Source of the DNA: Massilia sp. H6 | GTDB taxonomy: Bacteria > Pseudomonadota > Gammaproteobacteria > Burkholderiales > Burkholderiaceae_D | Assembly: GCF_024802625.1 (NCBI RefSeq) | Contig: NZ_CP103371.1 | Coordinates: 2,666,001 to 2,730,000, forward strand | Length of the DNA: 64,000 nt | Direction: 5' to 3' | In this document: positions 26,910-36,558 of the stretch, piece by piece | How the letters are laid out: every line of letters starts with the position of its first letter | Position numbering within the stretch: the first letter of the stretch is position 1 | Notes under the pieces: model-generated | What the model was told of the DNA's origin: nothing | The model's input: the letters and a program-made list of their open reading frames with translations, nothing else | The model's database searches: none | Program-made: the position numbers and the translations under genes

Positions 26910-27659
26910 CTATTTGCCCGTTTTGGCAACCTGGTCGCCGGTCTGGCCGAAACGGCGTTCGCGGTGCTGGAACGAGCCGATCGCTTCGTTGAGCGAGGCC
27001 TTGGTGAAATCGGGCCAGAAGGTTTGGGTGAAATACAGCTCCGAATAGGCCAGCTGCCACAGCAGGAAGTTGGAGATACGCTCTTCGCCCCCGGTGCGGA
27101 TGAACAGGTCGGGTTCGGGTGCGTAGGCCATCGCCAGGTGCGGCGCCAGCATCTCTTCGGTGTATTCCAGCACGCCCGGATTGGCCGCGACCATCTTGCC
27201 GGTGGCCTGCATGATGTCCCAGCGGCCGCCGTAATTGGCGCACACGCTCACTGTCAGGCGGCTGTTGTTGGCGGTGCGGCGTTCGGCCGCGGCGATCATG
27301 TCCTGCAGCTTCGCATCGAAGCGGCTCAGGTCGCCCACGACCTTCAATCGGATGTTGTTGGCATGCATTTTCGACACTTCGCGTTCGAGCGCGGTGACGA
27401 ACAGGCGCATCAGCAGCGAGACTTCTTCTGCCGGGCGGCGCCAGTTTTCCGACGAGAACGCAAACAGGGTCAGGTATTCGACGCCCCGTTCGACGCAGGC
27501 TTCGACGACCCCGCGCACCGCCTCCACGCCCTTGACGTGGCCGGCCACGCGCGGCAGCAGGCGTTTGGTTGCCCAGCGGCCGTTGCCGTCCATGATGATG
27601 GCGATATGGCGCGGCACGGCGAGCGCTTCGGGTACGGCTGTGGTCGAACTCTTGAACAT
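26910..27659 (-). CDS. uppS: Undecaprenyl diphosphate synthase
   Basis: A 249-residue cis-prenyltransferase that extends farnesyl diphosphate to the C55 carrier for peptidoglycan and O-antigen. Motifs in order: [16 protein letters not shown] (catalytic Asp), [15 protein letters not shown], and [26 protein letters not shown]. Length is normal for the family. It lies between frr and cdsA, the usual order in beta- and gammaproteobacteria. Confidence 0.97.
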   Translation of the reverse strand: MFKSSTTAVPEALAVPRHIAIIMDGNGRWATKRLLPRVAGHVKGVEAVRGVVEACVERGVEYLTLFAFSSENWRRPAEEVSLLMRLFVTALEREVSKMHANNIRLKVVGDLSRFDAKLQDMIAAAERRTANNSRLTVSVCANYGGRWDIMQATGKMVAANPGVLEYTEEMLAPHLAMAYAPEPDLFIRTGGEERISNFLLWQLAYSELYFTQTFWPDFTKASLNEAIGSFQHRERRFGQTGDQVAKTGK

Positions 27660-27729
27660 TGGTGCATCCAGCAGGGTTGGCGGCGGCTGGAACGAGCAGG
27701 GCCGCGCAAGCCGGTCTTGAAAGGGACTC

Positions 27730-27762
27730 GGACCGGCCGCGGCTATGCGCCGGGGCCGGTCC
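27730..27762 (-). terminator. Strong GC hairpin between frr and uppS
   Basis: GGACCGGCC(CC)GGC and GCC(GC)GGCCGGTCC pair around a short loop on the minus strand. It is followed only by GAGTCCCTTTC, not a true U-tract, so it is a weak terminator, a processing site or a 3'-end stabiliser rather than a clear stop. Confidence 0.5.
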
Positions 27763-27786
27763 GCCTTGGCGCTCGCGCGCCAGGTA

Positions 27787-28347
27787 TTACACGGTCATGA
27801 TGTCTTTTTCTTTGTCGGCCAGCAGCTTGTCGATCTCGGCAACAAACTTGTCGGTCAGCTTCTGGATCTCGTCGGACGAGCGGCGCTCGTCGTCTTCCGA
27901 CGCGGTCTTGTCCTTGACCATTTTCTTTGCAGCTTCGTTAGCGTCGCGGCGAATGTTACGCACGGCGATCTTGGCATCTTCGCCTTCGTTCTTGGTCAGC
28001 TTGACCATTTCCTTGCGGCGCTCTTCGGTCAGCGCCGGGGTCGGCACGCGGATCATCTCGCCCTGCGACGATGGGTTCAGGCCCAGGTCGGAATCGCGGA
28101 TCGCGCGTTCGATGGCGGCTGCCATTTTCTTTTCGAACGGCTGCACGCCGATGGTACGGGCGTCGATCAGGGTCAGGTTGGCCACCTGCGAGATCTGGGT
28201 TGGCGAACCGTAGTAATCGACCATCACGGAGTCGAGGATGCCGGCATGGGCGCGGCCGGTACGGACCTTGGCCAGGTTGGCACGCAGGGTCTCGATGGAC
28301 TTGGCCATGCGCTCCTGGGCGTTTTTCTTCACATCAGCTAAGGACAT
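27787..28347 (-). CDS. frr: Ribosome recycling factor
   Basis: A 186-residue protein that, with EF-G, splits the post-termination ribosome. It shows the tRNA-like three-helix domain (starting [30 protein letters not shown]) and the small beta domain with [17 protein letters not shown]. The C-terminal helix is [24 protein letters not shown]. The ATG at 28347 has AGGAGA 6 nt before it; an upstream in-frame start lies in the pyrH-frr gap and has no ribosome-binding site. Confidence 0.97.
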   Translation of the reverse strand: MSLADVKKNAQERMAKSIETLRANLAKVRTGRAHAGILDSVMVDYYGSPTQISQVANLTLIDARTIGVQPFEKKMAAAIERAIRDSDLGLNPSSQGEMIRVPTPALTEERRKEMVKLTKNEGEDAKIAVRNIRRDANEAAKKMVKDKTASEDDERRSSDEIQKLTDKFVAEIDKLLADKEKDIMTV

Positions 28348-28395
28348 GCTGCTCTCCTGTTTTTCTTGATTCAAAAGGTTCAACTACATTCAAAC

Positions 28396-29112
28396 TCAAA
28401 CGTGTACCAGTGTACCTTCGTCTTCGCCCATGATGACACGCATCAGCGCGCCCGGCTTGGTGATCGAAAACACCTTGATCGGCAGCTTCTGGTCGCGGCA
28501 CAGTGCGAATGCGGTGGCATCCATCACCTGCAGGTGCTTGGAAATTGCTTCGTCGAAGGTAATCGATTCGTAGCGGGTGGCGCTCGGGTCCTTGTTCGGG
28601 TCGGCGCTATAGACGCCGTCGACCTTGGTTGCCTTGAGGACGATCTCGGCCGAAATCTCGGCGCCACGCAGCGCGGCCGCGGTATCGGTGGTGAAGAACG
28701 GGTTGCCGGTGCCCGCCGCGAAGACAACCACCTTGCCTTCTTCGAGGTATTGCAGGGCTTTCGGGCGCACGTAGGGCTCGACCACCTGCTCGATGGCGAT
28801 GGCCGACATCACGCGTGCGGTAATGCCCACATGACGCATCGCGTCGGCCAGTGCCAGCGCGTTCATGACCGTCGCCAGCATGCCCATGTAGTCGGCGGTG
28901 GCGCGGTCCATGCCCTGGGCGCCCGGGGCTACCCCGCGGAAGATATTGCCGCCGCCAATCACGACCGCCACTTCGACGCCCGCCTTTGCCACTTCGGCCA
29001 CGTCGGCCACCATGCGGTCGATGGTTGCACGGTTGATGCCGAACTGGTCGTCCCCCATCAGCGCTTCGCCAGACAGTTTGAGAAGGACTCGTTGGTAGGC
29101 TGGTTTGGTCAT
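28396..29112 (-). CDS. pyrH: Uridylate kinase
   Basis: A 238-residue amino-acid-kinase-fold UMP kinase, committing UMP to UTP and CTP synthesis. Motifs are [40 protein letters not shown] and [21 protein letters not shown]. It starts ATG with AGGAG about 10 nt upstream. It lies between tsf and frr, the common order. Confidence 0.98.
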   Translation of the reverse strand: MTKPAYQRVLLKLSGEALMGDDQFGINRATIDRMVADVAEVAKAGVEVAVVIGGGNIFRGVAPGAQGMDRATADYMGMLATVMNALALADAMRHVGITARVMSAIAIEQVVEPYVRPKALQYLEEGKVVVFAAGTGNPFFTTDTAAALRGAEISAEIVLKATKVDGVYSADPNKDPSATRYESITFDEAISKHLQVMDATAFALCRDQKLPIKVFSITKPGALMRVIMGEDEGTLVHV

Positions 29113-29227
29113 GATGAAGCGGCTCCTATGTTGGTGTTCGTATTCGGGTCTGACCGGCGCTGTTCTGCGGCCTCATCTGTGTGTGACAGATGGATGCCGG
29201 GTGGCGCGCGCAAAGCACTCACCCTGC

Positions 29228-29248
29228 AAAAACGGGCCTTACGGCCCG
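29228..29248 (-). terminator. Intrinsic terminator after tsf
   Basis: On the minus strand a CGGGCC-GTAA-GGCCCG hairpin (29248-29233) is followed by TTTTT (29232-29228). It lies 8 nt after the tsf stop and separates rpsB-tsf from pyrH-frr, although read-through is likely. Confidence 0.85.
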
Positions 29249-29255
29249 CTGTCGA

Positions 29256-30164
29256 TTACTGCTTGTTGGCAGCCATCTGTGCTGCGACCTCTGCTGCGAA
29301 GTCGTCTACCTTCTTCTCGATGCCTTCGCCGACCACGTACATCGTGAACGACTTGACGGTGGCGCCGGCGGCCTTGAGCATCTGCTCGACCGACTGCTTG
29401 TCGTTCTTGACGAAGGTCTGGTTCAGCAGCGAAACTTCTTTCAGGTACTTCTGCACCGAACCGTCGATACGCTTGGCCAGGATCTCGGCCGATTGCGGCT
29501 GCTTGCCTTCGGCGACCGCCTTGTCGGCGTCTTCCTGGGCTTTGAGCTGAGCAACCGAACGCTCTTTCTCGATCATTTCGGCAGGCACCTGGTCAGCCGA
29601 CAGCGACACTGGCTTCATGGCGGCGATGTGCATGGCCACGTCTTTGCCGACCTGGTCGTCCGCGCCTTCGAACTCGACCATCACGCCGATGCGGGTACCG
29701 TGCAGGTAGGACGCCAGCTTGCCGGTGGTTTCGAAACGCTGGAAACGGCGAACGGTCATATTCTCGCCGATTTTACCGATCAGTGCCGTACGCACGTCGT
29801 CGAAGGTCTTGCCTTCGTGCGCGATCGCCGACAGCGCAGCGACGTCAGCCGGATTCTGCTCGGCGACCAGGCGGGCTGCCAGGTTGACCATGGCCAGGAA
29901 TTCGTCGTTCTTGGCAACGAAGTCGGTCTCGCTGTTGACTTCGACCAGCGCGCCGACATTGCCGGAGATATAAGTAGCGACCACGCCTTCGGCGGTCACG
30001 CGCGCGGCTGCCTTCGATGCCTTGCCGCCCAGCTTGACGCGCAGGATTTCTTCCGCACGACCCATGTCGCCATCGGCCTCGGTCAGTGCCTTCTTGCACT
30101 CCATCATTGGCGCGTCGGTTTTCGCGCGCAGTTCACCCACCATCGCTGCAGTAATTGCTGCCAT
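29256..30164 (-). CDS. tsf: Elongation factor Ts
   Basis: A 302-residue nucleotide exchange factor for EF-Tu. The N-terminal UBA-like domain is [30 protein letters not shown], and the core contains [12 protein letters not shown], the segment that inserts into EF-Tu and disrupts Mg binding. The C-terminal domain ([18 protein letters not shown] and onward) and the coiled-coil part are complete. AGGAGAA precedes the ATG. It follows rpsB with a terminator hairpin in the gap. Confidence 0.98.
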   Translation of the reverse strand: MAAITAAMVGELRAKTDAPMMECKKALTEADGDMGRAEEILRVKLGGKASKAAARVTAEGVVATYISGNVGALVEVNSETDFVAKNDEFLAMVNLAARLVAEQNPADVAALSAIAHEGKTFDDVRTALIGKIGENMTVRRFQRFETTGKLASYLHGTRIGVMVEFEGADDQVGKDVAMHIAAMKPVSLSADQVPAEMIEKERSVAQLKAQEDADKAVAEGKQPQSAEILAKRIDGSVQKYLKEVSLLNQTFVKNDKQSVEQMLKAAGATVKSFTMYVVGEGIEKKVDDFAAEVAAQMAANKQ

Positions 30165-30246
30165 GTTGTTTTCTCCTAATTTGATGTAGACAGTGCGGAC
30201 GTCCAGGGGACAGCCACACGATGTTTGATTGCTGAATCTTGTACTT

Positions 30247-30283
30247 AAAAAAAGGGGGGCTCGTGCCGCGGCCCGGCGCCCCC
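30247..30283 (-). terminator. Attenuating terminator between rpsB and tsf
   Basis: On the minus strand GGGGGC (30283-30278) and GCCCCC (30260-30255) close a hairpin with a further GCC/GGC-rich inner part, followed by seven T's (30253-30247). It lies within the 153-nt rpsB-tsf gap. Partial termination here would adjust EF-Ts relative to S2; a similar arrangement is known in E. coli. Confidence 0.85.
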
Positions 30284-30317
30284 TTGCATCTCACGGCAGG
30301 ACTGGCCTGCCGCTCAA

Positions 30318-31070
30318 TTATGCCTGCTCGGACACTTCGACGAACTCGTCGCCGCCGGCTGCCTTGACCATCTCGGCAACTTCGTTGGTGGCGTTGGCAC
30401 GGCCTTCCAGGATCGCATCGGCCACGCCGCGTGCGTACAGGGTGATGGCTTTCGACGAGTCATCGTTACCCGGGATCACGTGGGTCACGCCTTCTGGCGA
30501 GTGGTTGGTATCGACGATGCCGATGACCGGGATGCCCAGCTTGCCGGCTTCGGTGATGGTGCCCTTGTGGTAGCCGACGTCGACGACGAAGATCGCGTCA
30601 GGCACGCCGCCCAGGTCCTTGATGCCGCCGATCGACTTTTGCAGCTTGACCATTTCGCGCTCGAACATCAGCGCTTCTTTCTTCGACAGCTTCTCAACCG
30701 AACCGTCTTCGATCTGGGCTTCCATTTCCTTCAGGCGCTTGATCGAGGTCTTGATGGTCTTGAAGTTGGTCAGCATGCCGCCGAGCCAGCGCTGGTCGAC
30801 GTAAGGCACACCGGCGCGCTGGGCTTCAGCAGCGATGATGTCGCGCGCCTGGCGCTTGGTGCCGACCATCAGGATGGTGCCGCGGTTGGCCGAGATCTGC
30901 TTGATGGTCTTCATCGCATCCTGGTACATCGCCATGGTCTTTTCCAGGTTGATGATGTGGATCTTGTTGCGATGACCGAAGATGAACGGTGCCATCTTTG
31001 GGTTCCAGAAACGGGTCTGGTGACCGAAGTGAATACCGGCTTCCAGCATTTCGCGCATAGTAACGGACAT
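30318..31070 (-). CDS. rpsB: 30S ribosomal protein S2
   Basis: A 250-residue S2 protein: [26 protein letters not shown], the RNA-contact and bridge segments, then [40 protein letters not shown]. It sits between head and platform of the 30S subunit and recruits S1. The ATG at 31070 has GGAGAA 5 nt upstream. It heads the long minus-strand run and is divergent from map. A perfect dyad in its upstream region could lie in the leader RNA. Confidence 0.98.
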   Translation of the reverse strand: MSVTMREMLEAGIHFGHQTRFWNPKMAPFIFGHRNKIHIINLEKTMAMYQDAMKTIKQISANRGTILMVGTKRQARDIIAAEAQRAGVPYVDQRWLGGMLTNFKTIKTSIKRLKEMEAQIEDGSVEKLSKKEALMFEREMVKLQKSIGGIKDLGGVPDAIFVVDVGYHKGTITEAGKLGIPVIGIVDTNHSPEGVTHVIPGNDDSSKAITLYARGVADAILEGRANATNEVAEMVKAAGGDEFVEVSEQA

Positions 31071-31411
31071 GAATTTCTCCAGGGTTAAGTCTTGAATGTG
31101 GCCGGTCACCGTTCAGGCACCCTTTGTCGGCCACACTCGCGATTTCATTTAAAAAGTTTATTTTTTGCAACATTGCTCGATGCGAATACGAGCAACCCAA
31201 GATTCTAGCTGGATTTGGTTTTCATATCAAGTCCGGCGTAGCAATCAGCCAGGAAGAAGCCATGGGCTCGCGGCACCATCGCGCCGATCCGCTTGCCAGG
31301 CAAGCAATCCCGCCAGGCCACGATGCACGTCAACATCCCTTATAATGGTGCGATCTTGCACAGACGTGCCTTGCCTACTTTTTTGCCTACCTGATCCCTA
31401 CGACAGCCATT
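31071..31411. promoter_or_regulatory. Divergent rpsB/map control region
   Basis: This 341-nt region has no convincing gene. For map, a perfect TATAAT (31341-31346) lies 65 nt before the ATG, with no good -35. For rpsB, an AT-rich stretch (31141-31170) is present. There are two perfect dyads: TTGCTCG-9 nt-CGAGCAA (31173-31195), upstream of rpsB, and GCTTGCC-A-GGCAAGC (31291-31305), just upstream of the map -10. The first may be a leader-RNA hairpin or operator for rpsB, the second an operator for map. Confidence 0.55.
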
Positions 31412-32245
31412 ATGTCCATTTCCATCAAGACCCCCGACGAAATCGAAGGCATGCGCCTGGCTGGACGCCTTGGCGCCGAAGTGCTCGATTACATCACGCC
31501 CTTCGTCAAGCCCGGGGTGACTACCGGCGAACTCGACCGCCTGTGCCACGAGTACATGAGCAATGTGCAGGGCAGCACGCCGGCGCCGCTGAACTACGCA
31601 CCACCGGGCTATACGCCCTACCCGAAGGCGGTCTGCACTTCGGTCAACGACGTCATCTGCCACGGCATCCCGGGCGACAAGGTGCTCAAGAGCGGCGACG
31701 CGGTCAACATCGACGTCACCGTCATCAAGGATGGCTTCCACGGCGATAACAGCCGCATGTTCCTGGTCGGCGAGCCGTCGATCCTGGCGCGCCGGCTGGC
31801 CGAAGTCACGTATGAGTGCATGTGGCTGGGCATCGCCAAGGTCCGGCCGGGCGCCCATCTGGGCGACATCGGCCATGCGATCCAGCAGCATGCCGAAAAG
31901 AACGGCTACAGCGTGGTGCGCGAATTCTGCGGCCATGGCATCGGCCGCGTCTTCCACGAAGAACCGCAGGTGCTGCATTACGGCCGTCCGGGCACGCTCG
32001 AAAAGCTCGAGGCCGGCATGATCTTCACCATCGAGCCGATGATCAATGCGGGTCGCCGCGAGATCAAGGAAATGCCGGACGGCTGGACCATCAAGACCAA
32101 GGACCGCAGCCTGTCGGCGCAGTGGGAGCATACCGTGCTGGTGACCGAGACCGGCTTCGAGATCCTGACCCAGTCGGCCGGCACCCCTCCTCCGCCGGCC
32201 ATCGTGCTGCCGCTGCTGGAATCGAGCGCAGCGGTCGCGGCCTGA
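31412..32245 (+). CDS. map: Methionine aminopeptidase, type I
   Basis: A 277-residue pita-bread fold metalloenzyme removing N-terminal methionine after deformylation. The five metal ligands are visible: two Asp in DAVNIDVTVIKDGFHGDNSRMF, His in GHGIGRVFHEEPQVLHY, Glu in GMIFTIEPMI and Glu in WEHTVLVTETGFEIL. The C-terminal 25 residues beyond the fold are Pro- and Ala-rich. It is followed closely by glnD (11 nt), as is usual. Confidence 0.97.
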   Translation: MSISIKTPDEIEGMRLAGRLGAEVLDYITPFVKPGVTTGELDRLCHEYMSNVQGSTPAPLNYAPPGYTPYPKAVCTSVNDVICHGIPGDKVLKSGDAVNIDVTVIKDGFHGDNSRMFLVGEPSILARRLAEVTYECMWLGIAKVRPGAHLGDIGHAIQQHAEKNGYSVVREFCGHGIGRVFHEEPQVLHYGRPGTLEKLEAGMIFTIEPMINAGRREIKEMPDGWTIKTKDRSLSAQWEHTVLVTETGFEILTQSAGTPPPPAIVLPLLESSAAVAA

Positions 32246-32256
32246 GTTTTCACGCC

Positions 32257-34839
32257 ATGGGCCAGTCGGCGCTTCTCGAGAGCTCGCGCGACGCGCTGCG
32301 CCTGCGCCTCAAGACCGAGCTGCGGGCCAGGCGCCAGCTCCTGATCGACGCCTTCCACCACGACGGCAAGCCCGAGAAGCTGCTGCGCGGCCTGCGCACC
32401 TGCGTCGACGGCGTGCTGTCCGAGGCCTGGCGCGCCGCCGGCCTGCCCGCCAACACCGCCCTGGTGGGCGTCGGCGGCTATGGCCGCGGCGAGCTGTTCC
32501 CCTATTCCGACGTCGACCTTCTGGTACTGCTCGGACAGCCGGCCGACGCCATCACCCAGGCCAGGCTGGAGGCGTTGGTGCAGCTGCTCTGGGACCTGGG
32601 CCTGGAAATCGGCCACAGCATCCGTACCGTCGACGAATGCCTGGTCGAATCAAAGGCCGACATCACGGTGCAAACCAGCCTGCTCGAAGCACGCCTGGTG
32701 ATCGGCGACGCGCCGCTGTTCGCCGACCTGCAGTGCCGCTACCGCGAGGCGATGGACCCGCAAGCCTTTTTCCGGGCCAAGACCGCCGAGATGCGGCTAC
32801 GCCACGCCAAGTACGAGTACACCGCGTTCGCGCTCGAACCCAATGTCAAGGAAAGCCCGGGCGCGCTGCGCGACCTGCAGGTGATCATGTGGGTGGCCAA
32901 GGCCGCGCGCCTGGCCGAATCCTGGAGCCAGCTGGCGCGCGGTAAATTCATCACGCGCACCGAGGCGCGCCAGCTGATGGAAAAGGAATACGCCTTCAAG
33001 GATATTCGCGTGCGCCTGCACCTGCAGACCAACCGCCGCGAAGACCGCCTGGTGTTCGACGTGCAGACGCCGATCGCCAAGACCTTCGGGCTCGACGACG
33101 CGGACGGCCGGCGCGCCAGCGAATTGCTGATGCAGCGCTACTACTGGGCCGCCAAGACGGTCACCCAGCTCAATACGATCCTGCTGCAGAACATCGAAGC
33201 CCAGCTGTTTCCGCGTCCGTGCTCGGCCGCGCCGCTCAATGCCTATTTCAATGAAGTCAATGGCTTCATCGACATCGCGGCAGGCAATATATTCGAGCGC
33301 CATCCGCCGGCGGTGCTGGGGATCTTCGTGGCCATGACCGAGCGCCCCCACCTCAAGGGCATGACCGCGCGCACCATTCGCGCGCTCTGGCACGCCCGCA
33401 ACTGCATCGACGACGCCTACCGCGCCGACCCGTTCAACAAGGCGCAGTTCCTGCGCATCCTGCAGGCGCCGAGCGGGTTGGTACACGCGCTGCGGCGCAT
33501 GAACGACATGGGCGTGCTGGGCCGCTACCTGCCGGCCTTTCGCAGCATCATCGGCCAGATGCAGCACGACCTGTTCCACGTCTACACGGTCGACCAGCAC
33601 ATCTTGATGGTGGTGCGTAACCTGCGCCGCTTTACCATGCCCGAGCACGCCCACGAATACCCGTTCTGCAGCCAGCTGATCGCCAATTTCCACGACCGCT
33701 GGCTGCTGTATGTGGCGGCCCTGTTCCACGACATCGCCAAGGGCCGTGGCGGCGACCACTCCGAACTCGGGACGCAGGACGCCGCCGACTTTTGCCGCGG
33801 CCACGGCATGTCCGAGAAAGACACCGAACTGGTGGTGTTCCTGGTGCGCCAGCACCTGACCATGTCGACCGTGGCCCAGAAGCAGGACCTGTCCGATCCG
33901 GACGTGATTTGCGCTTTTGCCGCCCAGGTGAAGGACGAGCGCCACCTGAGCGCGCTCTACCTGCTCACCGTGGCCGACATCCGTGGCACCAGCCCCAAGG
34001 TCTGGAATGCCTGGAAGGCCAAGCTGCTCGAAGACCTGTACAAGACCACGCTGCGGGTGCTGGGCGGCGAGCCGCACAGCGCCGACCGCGAACTGCGGGT
34101 GCGCCAGAAAGAAGCGCAGGCCACGCTGCGCCTGTTCGGCCTGGACGCCCGCGCCCACGAAGCGCTGTGGGAGCAGCTCGACGTCGCCTATTTCCTGCGC
34201 CACGACGCCTCCGACATCGCCTGGCAGACGCGCGCCCTGGTCGATAAAGTCAACAGCGAACGCCCGGTGGTCCGGGCGCGGCTGGCCCCGATCGGCGAAG
34301 GCCTGCAGGTGGCGGTCTATATCAAGGACCAGCCCGACCTGTTCGCGCGCATCTGCAGCTATTTCGACCGCAAGAACTTCAGCATCCTCGACGCCAAGAT
34401 CCACACCACCCGTCACGGTTATGCGCTCGACACCTTTTTGGTGACCGATGAAAACTTCGCCGGCAGCTACCGCGACATCATCAGCCTGATCGAACACGAA
34501 CTGTGCGCCCTGCTGCTGTCGCAGGACCCGCTGCCGCCGTTCAGTCGCGGGCGCCTGTCGCGTCTGTCGCGCACCTTCCCGATCACGCCGGCGGTCGACC
34601 TGCGTCCGGACGAGCGCGGCCAGTATTACGTGCTGTCGGTGGCCGCCAACGACCGCACCGGCCTGCTGTATGCGATCGCCAGCGTGCTGGCGCGCTACCG
34701 CATCAGTTTGCACACCGCGAAGATCCTGACCCTGGGCGAGCGCGTCGAGGACGTGTTTCTCGTCGACGGCCCTACCCTGGCCAATCCACGCGTGCAGGTG
34801 CAGCTCGAGACCGACCTGCTCGATGCAATCAAGATATAG
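32257..34839 (+). CDS. glnD: Bifunctional uridylyltransferase/uridylyl-removing enzyme
   Basis: An 860-residue nitrogen sensor that adds UMP to PII proteins when glutamine is low and removes it when glutamine is high. The nucleotidyltransferase domain has VGGYGRGELFPYSDVDLLVLL (about residues 70-90). The HD domain that removes UMP contains LFHDIAKGRGGDHSELG. Two ACT domains at the C-terminus (around VAVYIKDQPDLFARI and VLSVAANDRTGLLYAIA) bind glutamine. The ATG follows map by 11 nt with no clear ribosome-binding site, suggesting coupling. Confidence 0.96.
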   Translation: MGQSALLESSRDALRLRLKTELRARRQLLIDAFHHDGKPEKLLRGLRTCVDGVLSEAWRAAGLPANTALVGVGGYGRGELFPYSDVDLLVLLGQPADAITQARLEALVQLLWDLGLEIGHSIRTVDECLVESKADITVQTSLLEARLVIGDAPLFADLQCRYREAMDPQAFFRAKTAEMRLRHAKYEYTAFALEPNVKESPGALRDLQVIMWVAKAARLAESWSQLARGKFITRTEARQLMEKEYAFKDIRVRLHLQTNRREDRLVFDVQTPIAKTFGLDDADGRRASELLMQRYYWAAKTVTQLNTILLQNIEAQLFPRPCSAAPLNAYFNEVNGFIDIAAGNIFERHPPAVLGIFVAMTERPHLKGMTARTIRALWHARNCIDDAYRADPFNKAQFLRILQAPSGLVHALRRMNDMGVLGRYLPAFRSIIGQMQHDLFHVYTVDQHILMVVRNLRRFTMPEHAHEYPFCSQLIANFHDRWLLYVAALFHDIAKGRGGDHSELGTQDAADFCRGHGMSEKDTELVVFLVRQHLTMSTVAQKQDLSDPDVICAFAAQVKDERHLSALYLLTVADIRGTSPKVWNAWKAKLLEDLYKTTLRVLGGEPHSADRELRVRQKEAQATLRLFGLDARAHEALWEQLDVAYFLRHDASDIAWQTRALVDKVNSERPVVRARLAPIGEGLQVAVYIKDQPDLFARICSYFDRKNFSILDAKIHTTRHGYALDTFLVTDENFAGSYRDIISLIEHELCALLLSQDPLPPFSRGRLSRLSRTFPITPAVDLRPDERGQYYVLSVAANDRTGLLYAIASVLARYRISLHTAKILTLGERVEDVFLVDGPTLANPRVQVQLETDLLDAIKI

Positions 34840-34895
34840 CGCGCCAGGCTAACCCTGGTCCTGCCTTTTCTACCCTTATTTTTTACTGTTGACCG

Positions 34896-35642
34896 ATGAC
34901 TGAACCGCTCCGCCTTTCCAAACGAATGTCCGAACTCGGCCTGTGCTCGCGGCGTGAAGCCGATGAATGGATCGCCCGCGGCTGGGTGCGCGTGGACGGC
35001 CAGGTCGTCTCGGAGCTGGGCAGCAAGGTGCTGCCGACCCAGCGCATCACCGTCGAACGCCAGGCCGCCGCCGAGCAGTCCAAGCGCGTGACCATCCTGA
35101 TCAACAAGCCGATGGGTTTCGTCAGCGGCCAGGCCGAAGACGGCTACACGCCGGCAGTGGCCCTGATCAAGCCGGAAAACCGCTGGCCGGACGACCCGTC
35201 CAGGGAAAACTTCCACCCTACCCAGCTGCGCAGCCTGGTGCCGGCCGGTCGCCTCGACATCGACTCGGTCGGGCTGCTGGTGCTGACCCAGGATGGCCGC
35301 GTCGCCAAGCAGCTGATCGGCGAAACCACCTCGGTCGAGAAGGAATACCTGGTGCGGGTCGAATACACCAAGCCGGGCAAGCTGCCCGAATCGGACCTGA
35401 AAAAACTCTGCTTCGGCCTGTGGATGGACGGCAAACCGCTGCTGCCGGCCAAGGTACGCTGGCAGAACGATGATCAGCTCAGCTTCACGCTCAAAGAAGG
35501 CAAGAAGCGCCAGATCCGCCGCATGTGCGACATGGTGGGCTTGAAAGTGGTGGGCTTGAAGCGCGTGCGCATCGGCAAGGTGAAACTGGGCGACCTGCCG
35601 GTAGGCCAGTGGCGCTATTTGCTGCCCGAAGAACAGTTTTAA
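34896..35642 (+). CDS. rRNA pseudouridine synthase (RsuA/RluB/RluF family)
   Basis: A 248-residue enzyme with an N-terminal S4 RNA-binding domain (LRLSKRMSELGLCSRREADEWIARGWVRV). The catalytic domain has the active Asp in PAGRLDIDSVGLLVLTQDG, and KEYLVRVEYTKPG and GKKRQIRRMCDMVGLKVVGLKRVRIG follow. It isomerises a uridine in 16S or 23S rRNA. The NKPMGFVSG and short C-terminus fit the RluF-like branch best, but the target base is not decidable. Confidence 0.92.
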   Translation: MTEPLRLSKRMSELGLCSRREADEWIARGWVRVDGQVVSELGSKVLPTQRITVERQAAAEQSKRVTILINKPMGFVSGQAEDGYTPAVALIKPENRWPDDPSRENFHPTQLRSLVPAGRLDIDSVGLLVLTQDGRVAKQLIGETTSVEKEYLVRVEYTKPGKLPESDLKKLCFGLWMDGKPLLPAKVRWQNDDQLSFTLKEGKKRQIRRMCDMVGLKVVGLKRVRIGKVKLGDLPVGQWRYLLPEEQF

Positions 35643-35738
35643 GGCAGCGCTGCGGGGCCTGCGCCCGGCCAGGAATCGCCGTGCGCCCGATCCTGCATGT
35701 TAAAGTCGCAACACCTTACCGACTTTCCCGGAGACACG

Positions 35739-36542
35739 ATGCTGGTCGTCACCTATAACATCAATGGCATCGGGGCCCGCTTGCCCGCCCTGCTGGAATA
35801 CCTGGCAGAACGCCAGCCCGATGTGCTGTGCCTGCAGGAGCTCAAGGCGCCACACGAGAAATTTCCCGAACAAGCCATCCGTGACGCCGGCTACCACGCG
35901 CTCTGGCATGGCCAGAAAAGCTGGAATGGCGTCGCCATCCTGACCCGCGAAGGGCCGGCGCAAGAGTTGCAGCGTGGCCTGCCGGGCGACCCTCTCGACG
36001 AGCAAAGCCGCTATATCGAGGCGGCCTACCAGGGCATTCTGTTCTGCGGCCTGTACCTGCCGAACGGGAATCCGGCGCCGGGGCCGAAGTTCGACTACAA
36101 GCTGGCCTGGATGGAGCGCCTGATCGGGCGCGGCGCCGAACTGATGGCGGCGAACGTGCCGGTGGTAATGTGCGGCGACTTCAATGTGATACCAACCAAT
36201 CTCGATGCCTACAAGCCGGAACGCTGGGTCACCGACGCCCTGTTCCGGCCCGAGACGCGGGCTGCCTTCGAGCGCCTGCTGGCGCAGGGCTGGCTCGATG
36301 CGCTGCGCAGCCTGCACCCGGACCAGACAATCTATACGTTCTGGGATTACTTTCGCAATGCCTTCGGGCGTGACGCGGGGCTGCGCATCGACCATCTGCT
36401 GCTGAGCCCTGCGGTAGCGCCCGCGCTGCGCGCGGCCGGCGTGGACCGCTTCCAGCGCGCCAAGGAAAAACCGAGCGACCACGCGCCGACCTGGATCGAG
36501 CTGGACCCGGACGCCGTGCTCCAGCCGCCGGGCGGGCACTAG
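35739..36542 (+). CDS. xth: Exodeoxyribonuclease III
   Basis: A 267-residue AP endonuclease/3'-5' exonuclease of base-excision repair. Motifs: VVTYNINGIGARLPALLEYL, DVLCLQELKAP (metal Glu), CGLYLPNGNPAPGPKFDYKL, CGDFNVIPTNLD and the C-terminal KPSDHAPTWIEL (catalytic Asp-His). The ATG at 35739 has GGAG 6 nt upstream; a longer frame starts without one. The LysE-family gene follows 16 nt later. Confidence 0.95.
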   Translation: MLVVTYNINGIGARLPALLEYLAERQPDVLCLQELKAPHEKFPEQAIRDAGYHALWHGQKSWNGVAILTREGPAQELQRGLPGDPLDEQSRYIEAAYQGILFCGLYLPNGNPAPGPKFDYKLAWMERLIGRGAELMAANVPVVMCGDFNVIPTNLDAYKPERWVTDALFRPETRAAFERLLAQGWLDALRSLHPDQTIYTFWDYFRNAFGRDAGLRIDHLLLSPAVAPALRAAGVDRFQRAKEKPSDHAPTWIELDPDAVLQPPGGH

Positions 36543-36558
36543 CCGAAAGTTCGACTCC

